DNA of 64,000 bases from Zoroaster sp. YZ-2022. Its lineage: Eukaryota; Echinodermata; Asteroidea; Forcipulatida; Zoroasteridae. Position 1 is the first letter of the stretch; each line of letters opens with the position of its first letter. The stretch spans positions 26,648,569 through 26,712,568 of the forward strand of contig CM055823.1 of NCBI GenBank assembly GCA_029582265.1, written 5' to 3'. Made by a program: the position numbers and the translations under genes. Under the pieces are notes generated by a model. That model ran no database searches and was not told the DNA's origin. It saw only the letters and a program-made list of their open reading frames with translations. This document shows, piece by piece, positions 43,227-54,701 of the stretch.

Positions 43227-43445
43227 TGATGCCAAAGTGGCTATCATCAAGACACTGGATGCAAATTCGCCGCTAGAGGGCTACGATGTGCACTAAGCGG
43301 AGAACAGACCATGTCAACTCTGGAAAAATCATATCATGGATCGTCCTGGTAGGAAACATATTTGTGCTGATCCGATCTGCGTACATCCTAGCCCTCTAGC
43401 GGTGAATTTGCATCAGTGTCTTGATGATAGCCACTTTGGCGTCGT
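43227..43445. repeat. Inverted repeat, about 55-bp arms
   Basis: GCCAAAGTGGCTATCATCAAG, ATGCAAATTC and CGCTAGAGGGCT on the left are mirrored at 43388-43445. The 100-bp loop contains mirrored GATCCATGATATG-like sequence. Probably a small MITE. Confidence 0.65.
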
Positions 43446-43590
43446 GTTAGACTGGTCCCTAGTCTTTATCCTATATCAAGAATACAGACAGTTGAGCATC
43501 GGGGGAAAATGGCGGCCACACGGCCAGGATCTGGCGTAAATTCACGCGCCTGTAGCTCAAAGCGTGACGTCAGATATTTTTTTCTAATAA
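43446..43590 (-). repeat. TGACGTCA repeat family, copy 3
   Basis: Shares ATGGCGGCCACACGGCCAGG, ATCTGGCGTAAATTCACG and AGCGTGACGTCAGAT with the copies at 33186 and 40916; one end only. Confidence 0.55.
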
Positions 43591-43837
43591 CACGCACATT
43601 ATTTTTGATATACATAGAACTTCTTTAGTTGATCGCAATAAATTTTTCGATTTTAAATGACATCTCTTAAAATAATTTTACACAAAATATGTTAACATCA
43701 TTACAATTATCTGATTTTAGAGAATTGCCAATAGTGTAGGCCAACATTACAAACAGATACTACTGGGTGCTTTGATTAACTATGCATTCCAATTAGTGTA
43801 AGCCCCTCAGGGCCAAATTATCTTTAATCATGCTCAT

Positions 43838-44124
43838 TTAAGCCTTGCACAACGGCAGTTCAGAAAAACATTTAACTAATTCAAAGACAGAGAAATCAGC
43901 GTTCTCAACTGGGTTTATATTGGCCGCGAGCAGTTTGTAGAGATGACACTGACCGGTTCTTGGCGCGAAATCGAAGGTGTAACACAGATCATGGTCGATG
44001 CAGTAAACGGCGCACAATATGAGATTTTTAGCTACCACCATTGAAAGTGGGTCGGGGTTTCCGATTAAGCTTCCGCTGTACAGTCTGCTGTAGAATGCTG
44101 ACTTCCACGGAGCTGGAGCAACAT
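43838..44124 (-). CDS. F-type lectin/PAN gene, terminal exon (PAN/apple-like domain)
   Basis: A 95-codon terminal exon entered through acceptor GTCTCTTTCAG (exon begins ATGTTGCTCC in phase 1) and ending TAA. The domain reads LILCAVYCIDHDLC, then YTFDFAPRTGQCHLY: the C-x3-C-x5-C-x11-C spacing and aromatic pattern of the PAN/apple fold, a disulfide-knit module in extracellular proteins. The exon ends with KCFSELPLCKA. It follows 44733-44990 across an intron that carries an inverted-repeat element. Role inferred: C-terminal protein- or carbohydrate-binding module of a secreted lectin-like protein. Confidence 0.75.
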
Positions 44125-44325
44125 CTGAAAGAGACAATAATAACACAAAATGAATAATAATACCAAGTGAAGTTTTGCAGGAAATGACAGGTTAAGCCAT
44201 TTGATAAAACATGGTCAAACAGATGAACGGATGGATGGGCAGTGCAGCAAAATACATGCAGTCTCCTTAGATTAAATTTCTCGACAACGCCGTCGGTAGA
44301 GGGCACTGCAAAGTTCGAGTGCCAA

Positions 44326-44619
44326 CCACTGATCTCTATACTAACTGGATAGGAGATGGGCGCTGATTGGCCTATAAAAAGTTGAAGTAACCAACCGCCA
44401 TGTTGGTTCCCCCAAAAGGTCAAGAGTCAAATGTCATGTTAGCATACAGACAATAACAACAACTGGTTCAGTAGCACTCGGCATTGTCGTTGGTCGGGTA
44501 GCAGTAAACCTGTCTGGCCGTCACGCATGCTCCTTCTTTCTTGGGGGAACAAAGATGGCGAACAACGAGCTTCAGTCAATCGGCGTGATCTCCTATCCAG
44601 TTAGTATAGAGATCAGTGG
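44326..44619. mobile_element. Intronic inverted-repeat MITE, 294 bp
   Basis: CCACTGATCTCTATACTAAC TGGATAGGAGAT on the left is perfectly inverted on the right, with an inner partial mirror (GTTCCCCCAA / TTGGGGGAAC). It shares ACTGATCTCTATTATA-like ends with the palindromes at 60938. It lies in the intron before the PAN exon. Confidence 0.75.
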
Positions 44620-44732
44620 CGCCAACTATAGACAAAATTGTGAATAACCTTCTGTCAATACGCATGCTCAATCCATTAACGCTCTAACGACCTCTGTCGA
44701 AAATGTAGAAAAAGAAATGACCGTCTTCTTAC

Positions 44733-44990
44733 CGTCACGTTTGGTACATTCTCCAGCCGTGTACTCTTCCACAGTCACCTCAGCAATATTCAGCATAGTA
44801 TTTTGAACATCAGGGCTTGACTTATCTATATCCAAGCTTATGTACTGGGCTCTAACTGGTGGATCACACAAGAATTCAATCACTGCTCCTTTAACAGACT
44901 GTGCCTCGGTGGCTGGTGAACCGCATTGTTGATTATCCAAGAAGTTTGAGCTCTTTCCAGCTCGCACTTTTGCAGCGATGAAACGATTTC
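44733..44990 (-). CDS. F-type lectin gene, exon for C-terminal half of repeat 2
   Basis: A 258-bp exon, phase 1 at both ends (acceptor CTTTTTAAAG, donor GTAAGAAG). It encodes GNRFIAAKVRAG, a Cys-containing QQCGSPATEAQS loop, VIEFLCDPPVRAQYISLDI (the buried strand pair) and LNIAEVTVEEY, the C-terminal half of an F-type lectin / F5-8C-like jelly roll. A 30-residue linker-like end (AGECTKRDG) leads to the PAN exon. Together with the exon at 45836 it completes the basic fucose-binding cluster (R...NCCGNR). Colinear with 48115-48354. Confidence 0.85.
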
Positions 44991-45504
44991 CTTTAAAAAG
45001 AAACAGTGGCATAAGTTTGATAGCCGAATTTCAATGACATTTAAGTAAAAATAGAATCGGTTTTAAACGTACAGGCCTATATGAAGATTTGAACAATTAT
45101 GACTGTAGATCAGGTGGGCAGGGGGTTGATTATGGACATCGCAGATCCTCGAACAGAGGCAGATGCAGGAATGAAGTTGGAGGGAGCTGAGAACATTTGC
45201 GGGGAGTTGAGGGTAAGGAAAATGTTCTCATATCAGTTGAGTTTGACCGAGTAAGTTTGTCTAAAAATCCGCACATTTTTCGTGTTGTGGTTCAAATGAC
45301 CACATGCCATAGACAATGCTCAGAGCTAGAATGATACAAACCACCGTCTTACAATGTTTTCTATAATATTAAATAGAGTTTATAGACCTTTGGTTGTTAC
45401 CCAATTACAAGATTAAATACTATTTATTAAATTTTTGCCCTACATCGACGTTTGTATAGCACTGTATGCTCAGTGCTTTCCGAGTGTCTGTGGGGAAAAA
45501 ACTT

Positions 45505-45600
45505 CACAGGCGACTCGGGCGGGATTCGAACCCACGATCTCCTGTTAACGATTGCAGACGTCTTAACCTCTCGACAACCTAGCCTGCAAGCGCGATCCAT
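45505..45600 (-). repeat. tRNA-like sequence in lectin intron
   Basis: Minus strand: GTCGAGAGGTTAAGACG (A-box) and GGGTTCGAATCCC (B-box) are well preserved, but the acceptor stem pairs poorly. A tRNA pseudogene or SINE head. Confidence 0.5.
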
Positions 45601-45835
45601 TTTCCACATTAGAATGATTAATACACCACACTCTCCATATGCTTTCACAATTTTCTCGTTAATGACACAGCGAAAACGCTGGAACCTTCAATAATATTAT
45701 TTCTTGACTCGTATAAGGAAGCATTTACAGACATTTTACCAACGGTATAAAATCCATTTTAAAGATGATTGTCACTTGACTTTTACTAGCGATATACAAT
45801 GAAGCAAAACTGAAATGGCATATGCAGATACTTAC

Positions 45836-45922
45836 CACAACAGTTTTTTCTCAGTGTGACGGTTACTTTTCCCAAGCAGTGTTCGCTACTCAAATCCAAT
45901 TGCCACCATGGATGTGAATCAC
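45836..45922 (-). CDS. F-type lectin gene, central exon of repeat 2
   Basis: An 87-bp, phase-1 exon (acceptor CCAATAGTTTCAG, donor GTAAGTAT). It encodes GDSHPWWQLDLSSEHCLGKV followed by TVTLRKNCCG. HPWWQxDL and the VxVxxRxxCC segment are signature strands of the F-type lectin domain; the Arg and the two adjacent Cys form part of the established fucose-binding motif H-x24-R-x-D-x4-R/K. Here Asn replaces the Asp, and the upstream His (YMHT, exon 47466) is 26 residues before the Arg, so binding specificity could differ. Colinear with 59650-59745. Confidence 0.85.
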
Positions 45923-45974
45923 CTGAAACTATTGGGACAAATAAATGACGAGGTATTAAATGCATATTTACGGA

Positions 45975-46397
45975 GTACGGAGCCCCTAAGGGGACAGGCA
46001 AAGAAAAAATGGGGAAGGTAAAAAAAAAAGGGAAATGTATTTCGTTCCCTCGAATTAATATTTCGTTCCCTCGAAATAACATTTCGTTCCCTCGAAATAA
46101 TATTTCGTTCCCTCGAAATATTATTTCGTTCCCTCGAAATAATATTTCGTTCCTCGAAATATTATTTCGAACTATTAATTCGAGGGAACGAAATATTAAT
46201 GCGAGAGAACGAAATAATATTTCGAGGGAACGAAATGAATTCGAGGGAACGAAATGAATTCGAGGGAACGAAATGAATTCGAGGTAACGAAATGTTATTT
46301 CGAGGGAACGAAATATTAATTCGAGGGACGAAATACATTTCCCTTTTTTTTTACCTTCCCGATTTTTTCTTTACCTGTCCCCTTAGGGGCTCCGTAC
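45975..46397. mobile_element. Fold-back element built from inverted minisatellites
   Basis: Arms GTACGGAGCCCCTAAGGGGA CAGGCAAAG...GGGAAATGTATTTCGT are inverted at the right end. Inside, the left half is tandem AATATTTCGTTCCCTCGA and the right half the reverse complement, so the entire 423 bp can fold on itself. It lies in the intron upstream of exon 45836. Confidence 0.85.
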
Positions 46398-46460
46398 CTT
46401 CATGATAACAACGTCGTAACGATAATGTGAAGAGGCTGGTGGCGACGGTGATGTAATAAA

Positions 46461-46850
46461 GGTATGAGATTATTGGGATTCACATAGCAAAGATGGAGAT
46501 TACTGGGATTCACGTAACAAAGATGGAGATTACTGGGATTCGTGCAACAAAGATTGAGATTACTGGGATTCACGTAACAAAGATGGAGATTACTGGGATT
46601 AATGTAACAAAGATGGAGATTATTGGGATTCACGTAACAAAGATGGAGATTACTGGGATTCATGTAACAAAGATGGAGAATATTGGGATTCACGTAACAA
46701 AGATGGAGATTACTGGGATTCATGTAACAAAGATGGAGAATATTGGGATTCACGTAACAAAGATGGAGATTACTGGGATTCATGTAACAAAGATGAAGAT
46801 TATTGGGATTCATGTAACAAAGATGGAAATTACTGGGATTCATGTTGTGG
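46461..46850 (+). repeat. 30-bp minisatellite, 13 units
   Basis: Units of GAGATTACTGGGATTCACGT AACAAAGATG with small substitutions; periodically open frames are artefacts. Intronic (minus-strand lectin gene). Confidence 0.95.
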
Positions 46851-47169
46851 AGGCGGTGGAGGAGGAGGGGGGCTCAAATAATTATATTGTTAACATCAGG
46901 GGATAAAGTCAGGCCATCACGCAGCGCGTCAAAACTACATATGGTCAGGGGCCCGCCCAAGGATCCTGGAAGCTTTAGCTATAAGATCTAGACGCTCTGT
47001 GATGCAATACAGTGTGCATTATCTATTTTAAAGGGACTAGAGTGAATTGATGGAAACATATGGCAAAATTTTGTAACAATTTGGGAAAATATTTTTGGCG
47101 ATGAGTGCAATGGGTGCAATTTCCACCTTCAAAACAATTGGGGAGTATATATCCCCACCCCTCGGGATT

Positions 47170-47400
47170 ATCATGGTGATTGTTGATGTTATTTTGGTGG
47201 AAGTGTTGATGGTGATGGAGGCGGTGGTGGTAATGTTGGTGATGGTGATAGTGGTGATGGTGAGGATTGAGGTTGTAATTTTGGACGGTTTGTAGTGGTG
47301 TGGTGTTGCTGGTGATAGTGGTGATGGTGAGGATTGCGGTTGTAATGATAGAAATGGTAATTGTAGTGGTGTAATACTGGTGTTGTTTCATGGTGCCATT
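47170..47400 (+). repeat. GGTGAT-type simple repeat
   Basis: Irregular GGTGATGGTGAGGATT / GTGGTG sequence with a duplicated GGTGATAGTGGTGATGGTGA block. Intronic. Confidence 0.7.
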
Positions 47401-47465
47401 AAGGTAGAAGTGTGATACCCGGGACCCTTTACCCACATAATATAAAACAATATTTGGTGACTTAC

Positions 47466-47570
47466 GAGTGTGCATGTACGTATCCACGTTACCGTCAACA
47501 GCAATTGAAGCAACGAAAGGATCGCCTAAATTTGAGCTTTGCGATGCGGGTTTTCCAATGATAGATACAG
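47466..47570 (-). CDS. F-type lectin gene, first exon of repeat 2
   Basis: A 105-bp phase-1 exon (acceptor TTGTTTTCGAAAAG, donor GTAAGTCA). It encodes AVSIIGKPASQSSNLGDPFV followed by ASIAVDGNVDTYMHT. GKPASQSS and AVDGNxDT are the canonical opening of F-type lectin / F5-8C-like domains; the terminal His of YMHT corresponds to the His of the fucose-binding motif. Next exon 45836. Exon 48115, to the right, belongs to the preceding repeat. Confidence 0.85.
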
Positions 47571-47750
47571 CTTTTCGAAAACAAGAAGAGGGGTGTAATA
47601 ATTGTAAGATATATATCAAGAGAAACAGGTAACTGTAAAATTAAATTATTACATTTGAGAATGGGGAGGAAGAGGGGGTCGAGGAGTAGGGAGAGGTCAG
47701 GTCAGAGGATTGAGGAGGAAATGAAAAAATAGAGGTGTGGGAGATAATTA

Positions 47751-48000
47751 CAGGGGCGGACCCAGAGGGGTCCAGAGGGCCCTGACTCCTCCCTTGGTCA
47801 TGCCATTAAAAAATGAAAACAAATATTTACATATAGGTCTTGAGAGCCTTATATAATATTGAAGAACAAAACATTGTTCGAATCTAGTTAAAGTAGTCTA
47901 TGTCTTAACAAATGGTGGGTCGATTGCGGGGCTAATTTTGCATACTTATAGATTCCAACCAGCTGAAACCCTCCTTTAAAATATCCTCGATCCGCCCCTA
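47751..48000. mobile_element. hAT-like terminal-repeat element (intronic)
   Basis: CAGGGGCGGACCCAG at the left and CGATCCGCCCCTA at the right are inverted. No matching 8-bp flank was found, so ends or age are uncertain. Confidence 0.45.
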
Positions 48001-48114
48001 AGACGACAACTGCAACAAATAATATAATGTGTATTCTAAACAACTGAGGAGACAGTGAGACTGATCCTGTATGGAGCGTGCAATTCAGTGAACAAAATGA
48101 GCTGAAGTAATTAC

Positions 48115-48354
48115 CGACATTTGAGTCACTGGTTACTGTCACCTCAGCAATATGCAACTCTGCGTCTTGAACATCAGGGCGTGTAGGATCTATATCCAAG
48201 CTGACATACTGGGCCAACACAGGTGGATCACAATGGAATATAATCACCGCTCCGGGTTGGGACTGTGCCTCTGTGGCTGGTGAGCCGCACTGTTGGTTCT
48301 TGGTGTAATCAGAGCTAACACCAGCTCGCGTTACTGCACCGATGAAATAAAATC
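48115..48354 (-). CDS. F-type lectin gene, exon for C-terminal half of repeat 1
   Basis: A 240-bp phase-1 exon (acceptor TTTGATGTAAAG, donor GTAATTAC). It encodes FYFIGAVTRAGVSSDYTKNQ, the QQCGSPATEAQS loop, VIIFHCDPPVLAQYVSLDID and LHIAEVTVTSDSN, colinear with 44733-44990. In the joined repeat the position of CCGNR reads GCGFYF, so the C-terminal part of the sugar-binding motif is degenerate here, a likely difference in ligand between the two repeats. The upstream partner exon is at 59650, across about 11.3 kb of LINE-filled intron. Confidence 0.85.
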
Positions 48355-48598
48355 CTTTACATCAAACGAGAAGAAAAGAAAAGGAGAAGTTGAACACGAT
48401 TTAAAAAGTTTTGCGAAAAAAAATAATTATGGCGAGAGAAAAATATATATGTTTTGATTAATCCGAAACACTCTTATGAGGGCTTAAATGAATTTCCTTC
48501 TTTCTGTATTTTGTAAAATATTTATATATTTATATGATGTTTTATTAATCCCATCCTATTATTGGCAATTTTCCGCTGTTCGATGGTGTGAGTGAACA

Positions 48599-48740
<142 letters not shown>

Positions 48741-49611
48741 CTTTACTTTTTTCAAGGAAAATTTATTTCAAAATCCTTAAAGAACACAGTAGGCCTATAT
48801 ACAGAAATAAAAGAGTTATAATTAAATCAGTACAATAATTGAAACATTATCAAGTAAACTTGACAGTCAATTAATTTGATCAATATACATGAATTATAAT
48901 TAAATCAATCAGTACAATAATTGAAACATTAAATAGCAATCACCAGGTATCAGTCATAATTAAGCGGGGAAGGTGAGGACTTAGGGACGGGAAGGAAGGG
49001 GAAGGAGGAGTGGGGCTCACTGGCGTCTGGATGTGGGCACCTCGTGCCCACTGCCAGTAGGCCCCTGTTGGGAAATGGTCAGGCCACCGGGGTGAGACAC
49101 CACGTCCCGCCCAGGAGGGGCGGCGACTACCCACGCCTCGGTGACCTGGGGAGGGAGGGAAAAATTAAATTATTACAGAATTAAATCAACCATGTTATTT
49201 TGTTATTTTGCATAGTAAAGAGAGTATCGTCGATGGACCATTTAAGGAGGAATTTGTTGAGAGAGTTGGTGAAGATATAGTAATTGTGCTCGAGAATGAC
49301 TTTTGTTTTTAATCGGTGGGCCCATACTACAAGGGGGGAGGAGAAATTAGTGGTTCGGTAAAGCCAGTAGATGACGTTTTTTAGACTTATTATTAGGAAA
49401 TTTGCCAGGCACACGGTCTCCCTGCTTCGACCCCGGGCGTGAGGAATCAAGGCCCAGTAAAGGTCAAAGTTCAGCTTGATATCAGGAAGCAGGTGCGAAC
49501 GTAGCTTGTGCAGAAGGTTGAGGGCGGGCTGAATGGACGGACAGATGATGAAGAGGTGATGGATCGTGCCTCTCTCGCCGCACCAGCCGCAGGATGATGG
49601 GATGGCAGGAT

Positions 49612-52600
49612 TCAGGTGATGAAGGACGGTAAGAGACGGCAGGATGTCATGGAAGAGTTTGAACTGGACATCTCCCTCCTTCTTGGAAGTTGGCAGCTGG
49701 TAGATTGCTTTCCATGGGATGTTGTGTGAAGGAGGGAGGAAACCAAGTTCATGCCAGTGGGTAGATGAAGACGAAAAGAGCTCGTTGACGTGGCAATTAA
49801 ACTTTCCATAGATAGATTTGGAGGTTGCAGTGAGGCCGTCCGTTTTACCGTCCAGGAAGACTTGGCCGGGTGATTCAGGGCGAGAGGCGATGGTGGAGAA
49901 GTGAGGTAAGTCCTGAAGAAGTCCGGTGTTGTCGAAGAGTGACGGAAAGGATGTAGAGAGAGTTCATTCTGTAGAAGTGAAGGGAGACGGAGACTCGAGG
50001 TTGGAAAGTGAAGATCCTCAGCATTCAGCCATGTGCCGGTGTTCAGTTTGATGAGGTTTCTGACGAGCCCGACTCCACCCGCAAGGAGTCGAGCAGAGAG
50101 AACCGAGTGCCCGGGCAAGTCACGGATAAAAGGAGGGTAGATTAGGGGGAGATTTATAAACATGGTTGATTGATTTGGCGGGTGTTTCAACTCGAGCTCC
50201 GAGTGTCATCCAAGCACGCAGGACCTCACTGTAGAAAACAGGCAGACTGGTGAGATATTTGGAATCGATATCAGTAAGAAAGATTTGGTAATCAAGATTT
50301 AAGTGTTTGTATTGTCGAAGAAAGTAATCCATTAGACAGAAACAAGGATGGGAATTAAATTGGACATAACGATGAATACGATTGAATCTGAAAGTGAGGC
50401 TCCGTGCTTGGAGACAAGCTAAACCAAGTCCACCTTTATCGGGGTTTTGAAAAAGAAGTTGTCTTTTGAGGAAGTGTTTTTTGTTGGACCAGATAAAATC
50501 GACAAGCATGTCTTGGAGTTCACCTAGGACGTTATTAGGACAGGGGAGAACAGCAATACAGTGAAAAAGTTTAGAGGCGGCGAGTTGATTAGCGACAAGA
50601 ATTTTTCCTTTGAATGATAGGGAATTTGAAACACGGATCCAGGAGGAGAGAGTTTTTCGTAGTTTATTTTTACATTGAACCAAGTTTTCTTGAGTGTATG
50701 TGTTGTTATTACCTAAGTGAACTCCAAGAAAGGGTAAACCTTGATTGTTCCAATGGAAAGAAAGGGGCTTGTCGATTCTATCGGTCCAATAGCCGACCCA
50801 TAGACCCTTGGATTTCTGATAATTGAGACAGGCAGCAGAGGATTTACTGAATATACAATAGGCATTAATCATAATGTCAAATCCCTCATCGGAGGTGACG
50901 AATATAGAAATATCGTCTGCATAAGCCGAGACTGAGCAGTATCTATTTGTATTAGGAAGAAGCAGACTTTTACCTGAGAGATCGTTACGTAATTTGTTAA
51001 GAAAGGGCTCAATGCCTATTGTGTACAGCAGCCCCGAGAGCGGGCATCCCTGACGTATACCCTTTTCAAAAGGAAATGATGCGGTCAAAGAGCCGCAGAC
51101 TTTGATGTGGCTCTCGGCGCCGCTGTACAAAAGATCGAGGTAGGAAACAAATTTGTCCCCAAATCCCATGGCTCTCTTTGTCTTGAAGAGGTAGCCGTGG
51201 TCAACATTGTCAAAGGCTTTTCTTTGATCAACGTTGACCACAGCTAAAGGTAGGTTATTGTAATTACAATAATAAAGGGCGTCTCGGGTGAGATTTAGAT
51301 TATCATAAATACTGCGTCCGGGGACACAGTATGACTGATCTTCATTGATAATATCATTTATTGATTGTTTTAAACGGTTAGCAAGCAGCTTGGCAAAGAT
51401 TTTATAATCTGTGTTGAGTAAGGAGACAGGACGCCAATTGGACAGGTCAGAAAGGTCTCCTTTTTTGGGATCAGAGTAATTATTGCTTTGTGAAAGGAGT
51501 TGGGGAGGGAACCAGAATTTGTTGCGAATAGGAGAACTTCAAACAGATCGTTTTTAAACAAGGGCCAAAAGGAAGAAAAGAATTCGGAAGTAAGACCATC
51601 GAAACCAGGGGTTTCGTTTTTGCCAAGCTGCTTGATAACGGCATCAAGTTCCTCGGGACGCAGAGGAGCATCAAGGTCCTCTGCGTCCGCGGGACCGGCC
51701 CTCGTCAGTTTGAACAGAACTATATAAGTCTTTGTAGTAGTTGCGGCAATGGGTTTTGATTTCTGCGGGGTCCTCTGTGAGTGACCCCGAGGGAAGGCGA
51801 ACACAAGAAAGATTTTTAGATTGAGAATGAGATTGCTCGAGATGGAAGAAATAAGAAGAACTGGTATCTACTTCATTAATATGCTGAAAGCGGGATCTGA
51901 CGAGGGCACCCTGGGCTTTATTTTTCAAGAATACATTTAATTCTTCTCTCTGCTGTTGCAGAACTTTTTTAGTCTCTGGTGTGATGTCTGGCGTAGACTG
52001 AAGATTATCGATGTATTGATTGATGTTTTGAAATATGCGACGTATTTCTTGGGCAATTTTAGAACAATAACTCTGGGTAAGCTTTTTAATTTGAGCTTTA
52101 CCCAGGTCCCACCAAGAAAGAATATTACGGAATGTGTGTTTTTCTGTTTGCCAATTGGCCCAAAATTGTTGAAGGATCTCACGGTAATTTATATCATCAA
52201 GAATGGAGTTATTAAAGTGCCAGTAGGTACTTTTGGTGGGATGAAGAGAGGGAGTGCTGAATACAAGAGAAACAGCAGAATGATCAGAGAGCGAACAGGG
52301 GAAAATGGAGCACGTACGAACAGACGGAATGAAACTAAAGGGGATATAGAAACGATCAAGTGTGGCTTTAGAAACTCGATCAAAATTAGTAAACCTAAAC
52401 CAGGTGAATTTGCTATTAGAAGGATTCAGTCTGCGCCAGACATTACAAAGAGAGTTTTTATTCATAGAATTCCTGAGAGCCATTGAGATTTGGGGTCTAT
52501 GCTCTGTCGGCTTATTCAGACGATCTATAAAAGGATTATCAGTACAATTAAAGTCACCTCCGATAATAATGGCACCGTCACTACATTGATTACAATTGAG

Positions 52601-53017
52601 ATCCATATCATTAATATACTTAAGAGCAAAAGAGTTAGATTGAGGAATAAGGACATTATAAATATTGAAGATATCATTATTAATTTTAACTTTAACATAT
52701 AAAATAGATCCACTGGCGATAACACCGGAGGCTATTGCTTCGATATTGCGATGAATAAGTGTGGTGACTCCAGATCCCGGTGCACTCCCAGGAGCACAAA
52801 TAGGGATGTAGTTGGGCCAATTTTTCCAGCAGGGGTGATTACTTTTAACGTTATAAGTTTCCTGAAGAAGAAGAATATAATTTTTTGGGGCAAGAAGTTC
52901 AAAATAATCTTTCAGAGAGGCATTACGGGTGATATTGCAACAGCCTCCGGTGTTAAGGGTAATTAGTGACAGTGCCATTACAAAGGAGAGGGAAAAGAAT
53001 CTAACAAAGAAATCCAT
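49612..53017 (-). pseudogene. LINE A ORF2: endonuclease and reverse transcriptase, frameshifted
   Basis: The first frame (53017-51671; start could be MALSLITL, 40 nt in) carries an AP-type endonuclease: LNTGGC, LLLQETY (catalytic Glu), GGDFNCTDNP, then SLSDHSAV (catalytic His), followed by the Tx1-type linker. The reverse transcriptase follows in shifted frames: ELDAVIKQLGKNETPGFDGL near 51640, NVDQRKAFDNVDH at 51235, KGIRQGCPLSGLL, and SAYADDISIF (catalytic Asp pair, YADD at 50912-50923). The C-terminal region (KGGLGLACLQARSL, then frames to 49612) matches LINE B. At least three frame breaks (about 51.7, 51.45 and 50.15 kb) make it inactive as it stands. Confidence 0.85.
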
Positions 53018-53048
53018 GGTAAGAGAGTTATTTAGCTTCGAGTTTTTT

Positions 53049-54479
53049 TTATGAGTTTTTTATCCTCTGCTGCATAGCATTTTGAAGGAGTGGGCTGTTA
53101 CGTAAGGGCTTGAGTTGACGAACAAGTCCAGGTATGTTATGGGTGAAATTGCGTGCGATTTCTTTAGGTTTCCGTTGGCATTTCACAGACGAGATGAATG
53201 CAACAAGGTCTTGGTGATTGAGAGGTTTATTGAGGGTTGGGAGGGAGGTAGGATAGGCTTTTTCCTCCTCCTCCCACAGAGACGAGTCCTCGCTGGCTTC
53301 ATCCACGGAGAGACAGTCAGAGGTGGACATGGTGGTAAGAGTGGATGGAGCGGGGGAAGGGGTATTTGGATTGGATGAGGGATGGGGGGTTTCAGGGACA
53401 ACTAGTGTAGGGTCAGTGGTGGTCGAGGGGAGTGGGGTGGGTTGGGAGGAAGGGAGTGTGGTAGTTGGGAGGAAGGGAAAGGTGTGGCTTGGGAGGAGGG
53501 CATGGGGTGGATTGGGATGAAGGGGTGGGGGTGGGTTGGGTGGAAGGAACTGGCGATGCCGTGGGTTTTCGGGTGAAGTCTAGAGCTTGGGTCAGAGTGG
53601 GGGTGCTGGGTTCTGTGGGGGCAGTCGGTTGGGTTTTTTCCTTAGTTTTCGTTGGGAGTTTATAGGAGACTTCAGGGGAATCAAGCGGGGACCGTCATCA
53701 GGGGATTGGGTAGGGGAGAATTTGCGTTTAGTCACGGCATCGGAATACAATTTCCTCGTCGGGGCAGGTGGAGTGCCCCAGATGAAATTGTCAGTGTCCA
53801 TTTCGTCGGCACCGGAGGCAGAGGAGTGCCCAGCGTGGGCCCATTCAGGGGGTTGAAGCAGCGTGGGCCCATTCAGGGGGTTGAAGCAGCGGACCGTCTC
53901 CGTGGAAAGAAAGATACGATAGTTAATACCGGAGAAGGAGAAGTTTATGCTGATAGGAGGGGTGATGTTTGGCTTGAACAATACCCGGACTTGCCGACGA
54001 AAAGACATTACATGAGAGAGATTCTTGTTTTTCATTCCCATGGGTATAGGTCGAATAGGGGATACAACTTTACAAAAACTAGAGATATTTTGGACAAGGA
54101 CAGAGTTTGGAATTTCGGGGTACACGTTAGAGAGGGTCAGACGAGTAGTAGGTTGAACAAGAGGGGAGAGCTCGAGAAATGAGTCGCCGTGCGTCAACCC
54201 GTGGGATATGGCGTCGACGACATCATCCCTCGAGCTCAGGTAAACAGCGATACGATTTTTGGAAATTCTACTCGCTGAACAGATACGAAGATCGGGAAAA
54301 GAACGAGAAAAGCTGGTGAGATAGTCATTGAGTGACACATTTTCCACAGCTTGAAATGCAATGCCATTGTTCCTGGTGACGCCCGGGAATGGTTCGGCAC
54401 CAGGAACAATGGGAAAGGTATGGGCGTCCGTGGTCACGCCTGGACGCCCAACAGTGGAGGGACCTGCCCGCGCGGCCAT
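53049..54479 (-). pseudogene. LINE A ORF1 (gag-like), frameshifted, zinc knuckle lost
   Basis: Start at 54479 (MAARAGPSTVG). RRM-like/Tx1 ORF1 core: RNNGIAFQAVENVS, ISHGLTHGDSFLELSPL, TRLTLSNVYPEIPNSVL, VVSPIRPIPM, MSFRRQVRVLFKP and TETVRCF. After CF the CCHC knuckle seen in LINE B is missing; instead a 28-bp unit is duplicated (53832-53859, 53860-53887). A frame break near 53.5 kb separates the C-terminal helical segment (53330-53049; NHQDLVAFISSVK). Stop lies 31 bp before the ORF2 frame. Confidence 0.8.
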
Positions 54480-54701
54480 GATGGCCAGCAAAGCAAAGAA
54501 CCCAACAAACAAGAACCAAAAACTGAGTTAAAATACAACAAAATGAACAAATATACAGGGTGGACTTGATCTAGCAATATCTATATACAATATAATACAA
54601 AAAAAGAGTGAAAACAGGGACCATACAAGGTCAGGAAAGCTATAAAAAAAAAATTAAAAAAGACTTACGCAGGAGCTCGAGAGAAACACGTCCGCATACA
54701 C

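Larger units (their letters stand above)
48741..54701 (-). mobile_element. Tx1-like LINE A, near full length
   Basis: About 5.96 kb in the intron, transcribed in the same sense as the lectin gene. The 5' end (GCGGACGTGTTTCTCTCGAG at 54680-54700) and 3' end (TTGAAAAAAGTAAAGTA at 48741) are shared with LINE B. Order: ORF1 (gag-like), ORF2 (endonuclease, reverse transcriptase, C-terminal Cys/His region), about 0.6-kb 3' UTR. Both ends abut (AAAT)n tracts. The ORF1 architecture and the ORF2 motif RSRFQHINEVDTSSSYFFHL are those of the Tx1 clade of L1-like elements. Confidence 0.85.

Noticed and set aside
45505..45600. Functional tRNA gene
   Set aside because: Both pol III boxes are good but acceptor and anticodon stems pair poorly; a SINE head or pseudogene is more likely.
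46400..46906. 147- and 137-codon repeat frames
   Set aside because: 30-bp minisatellite in a lectin intron; open only because the unit is a multiple of three.
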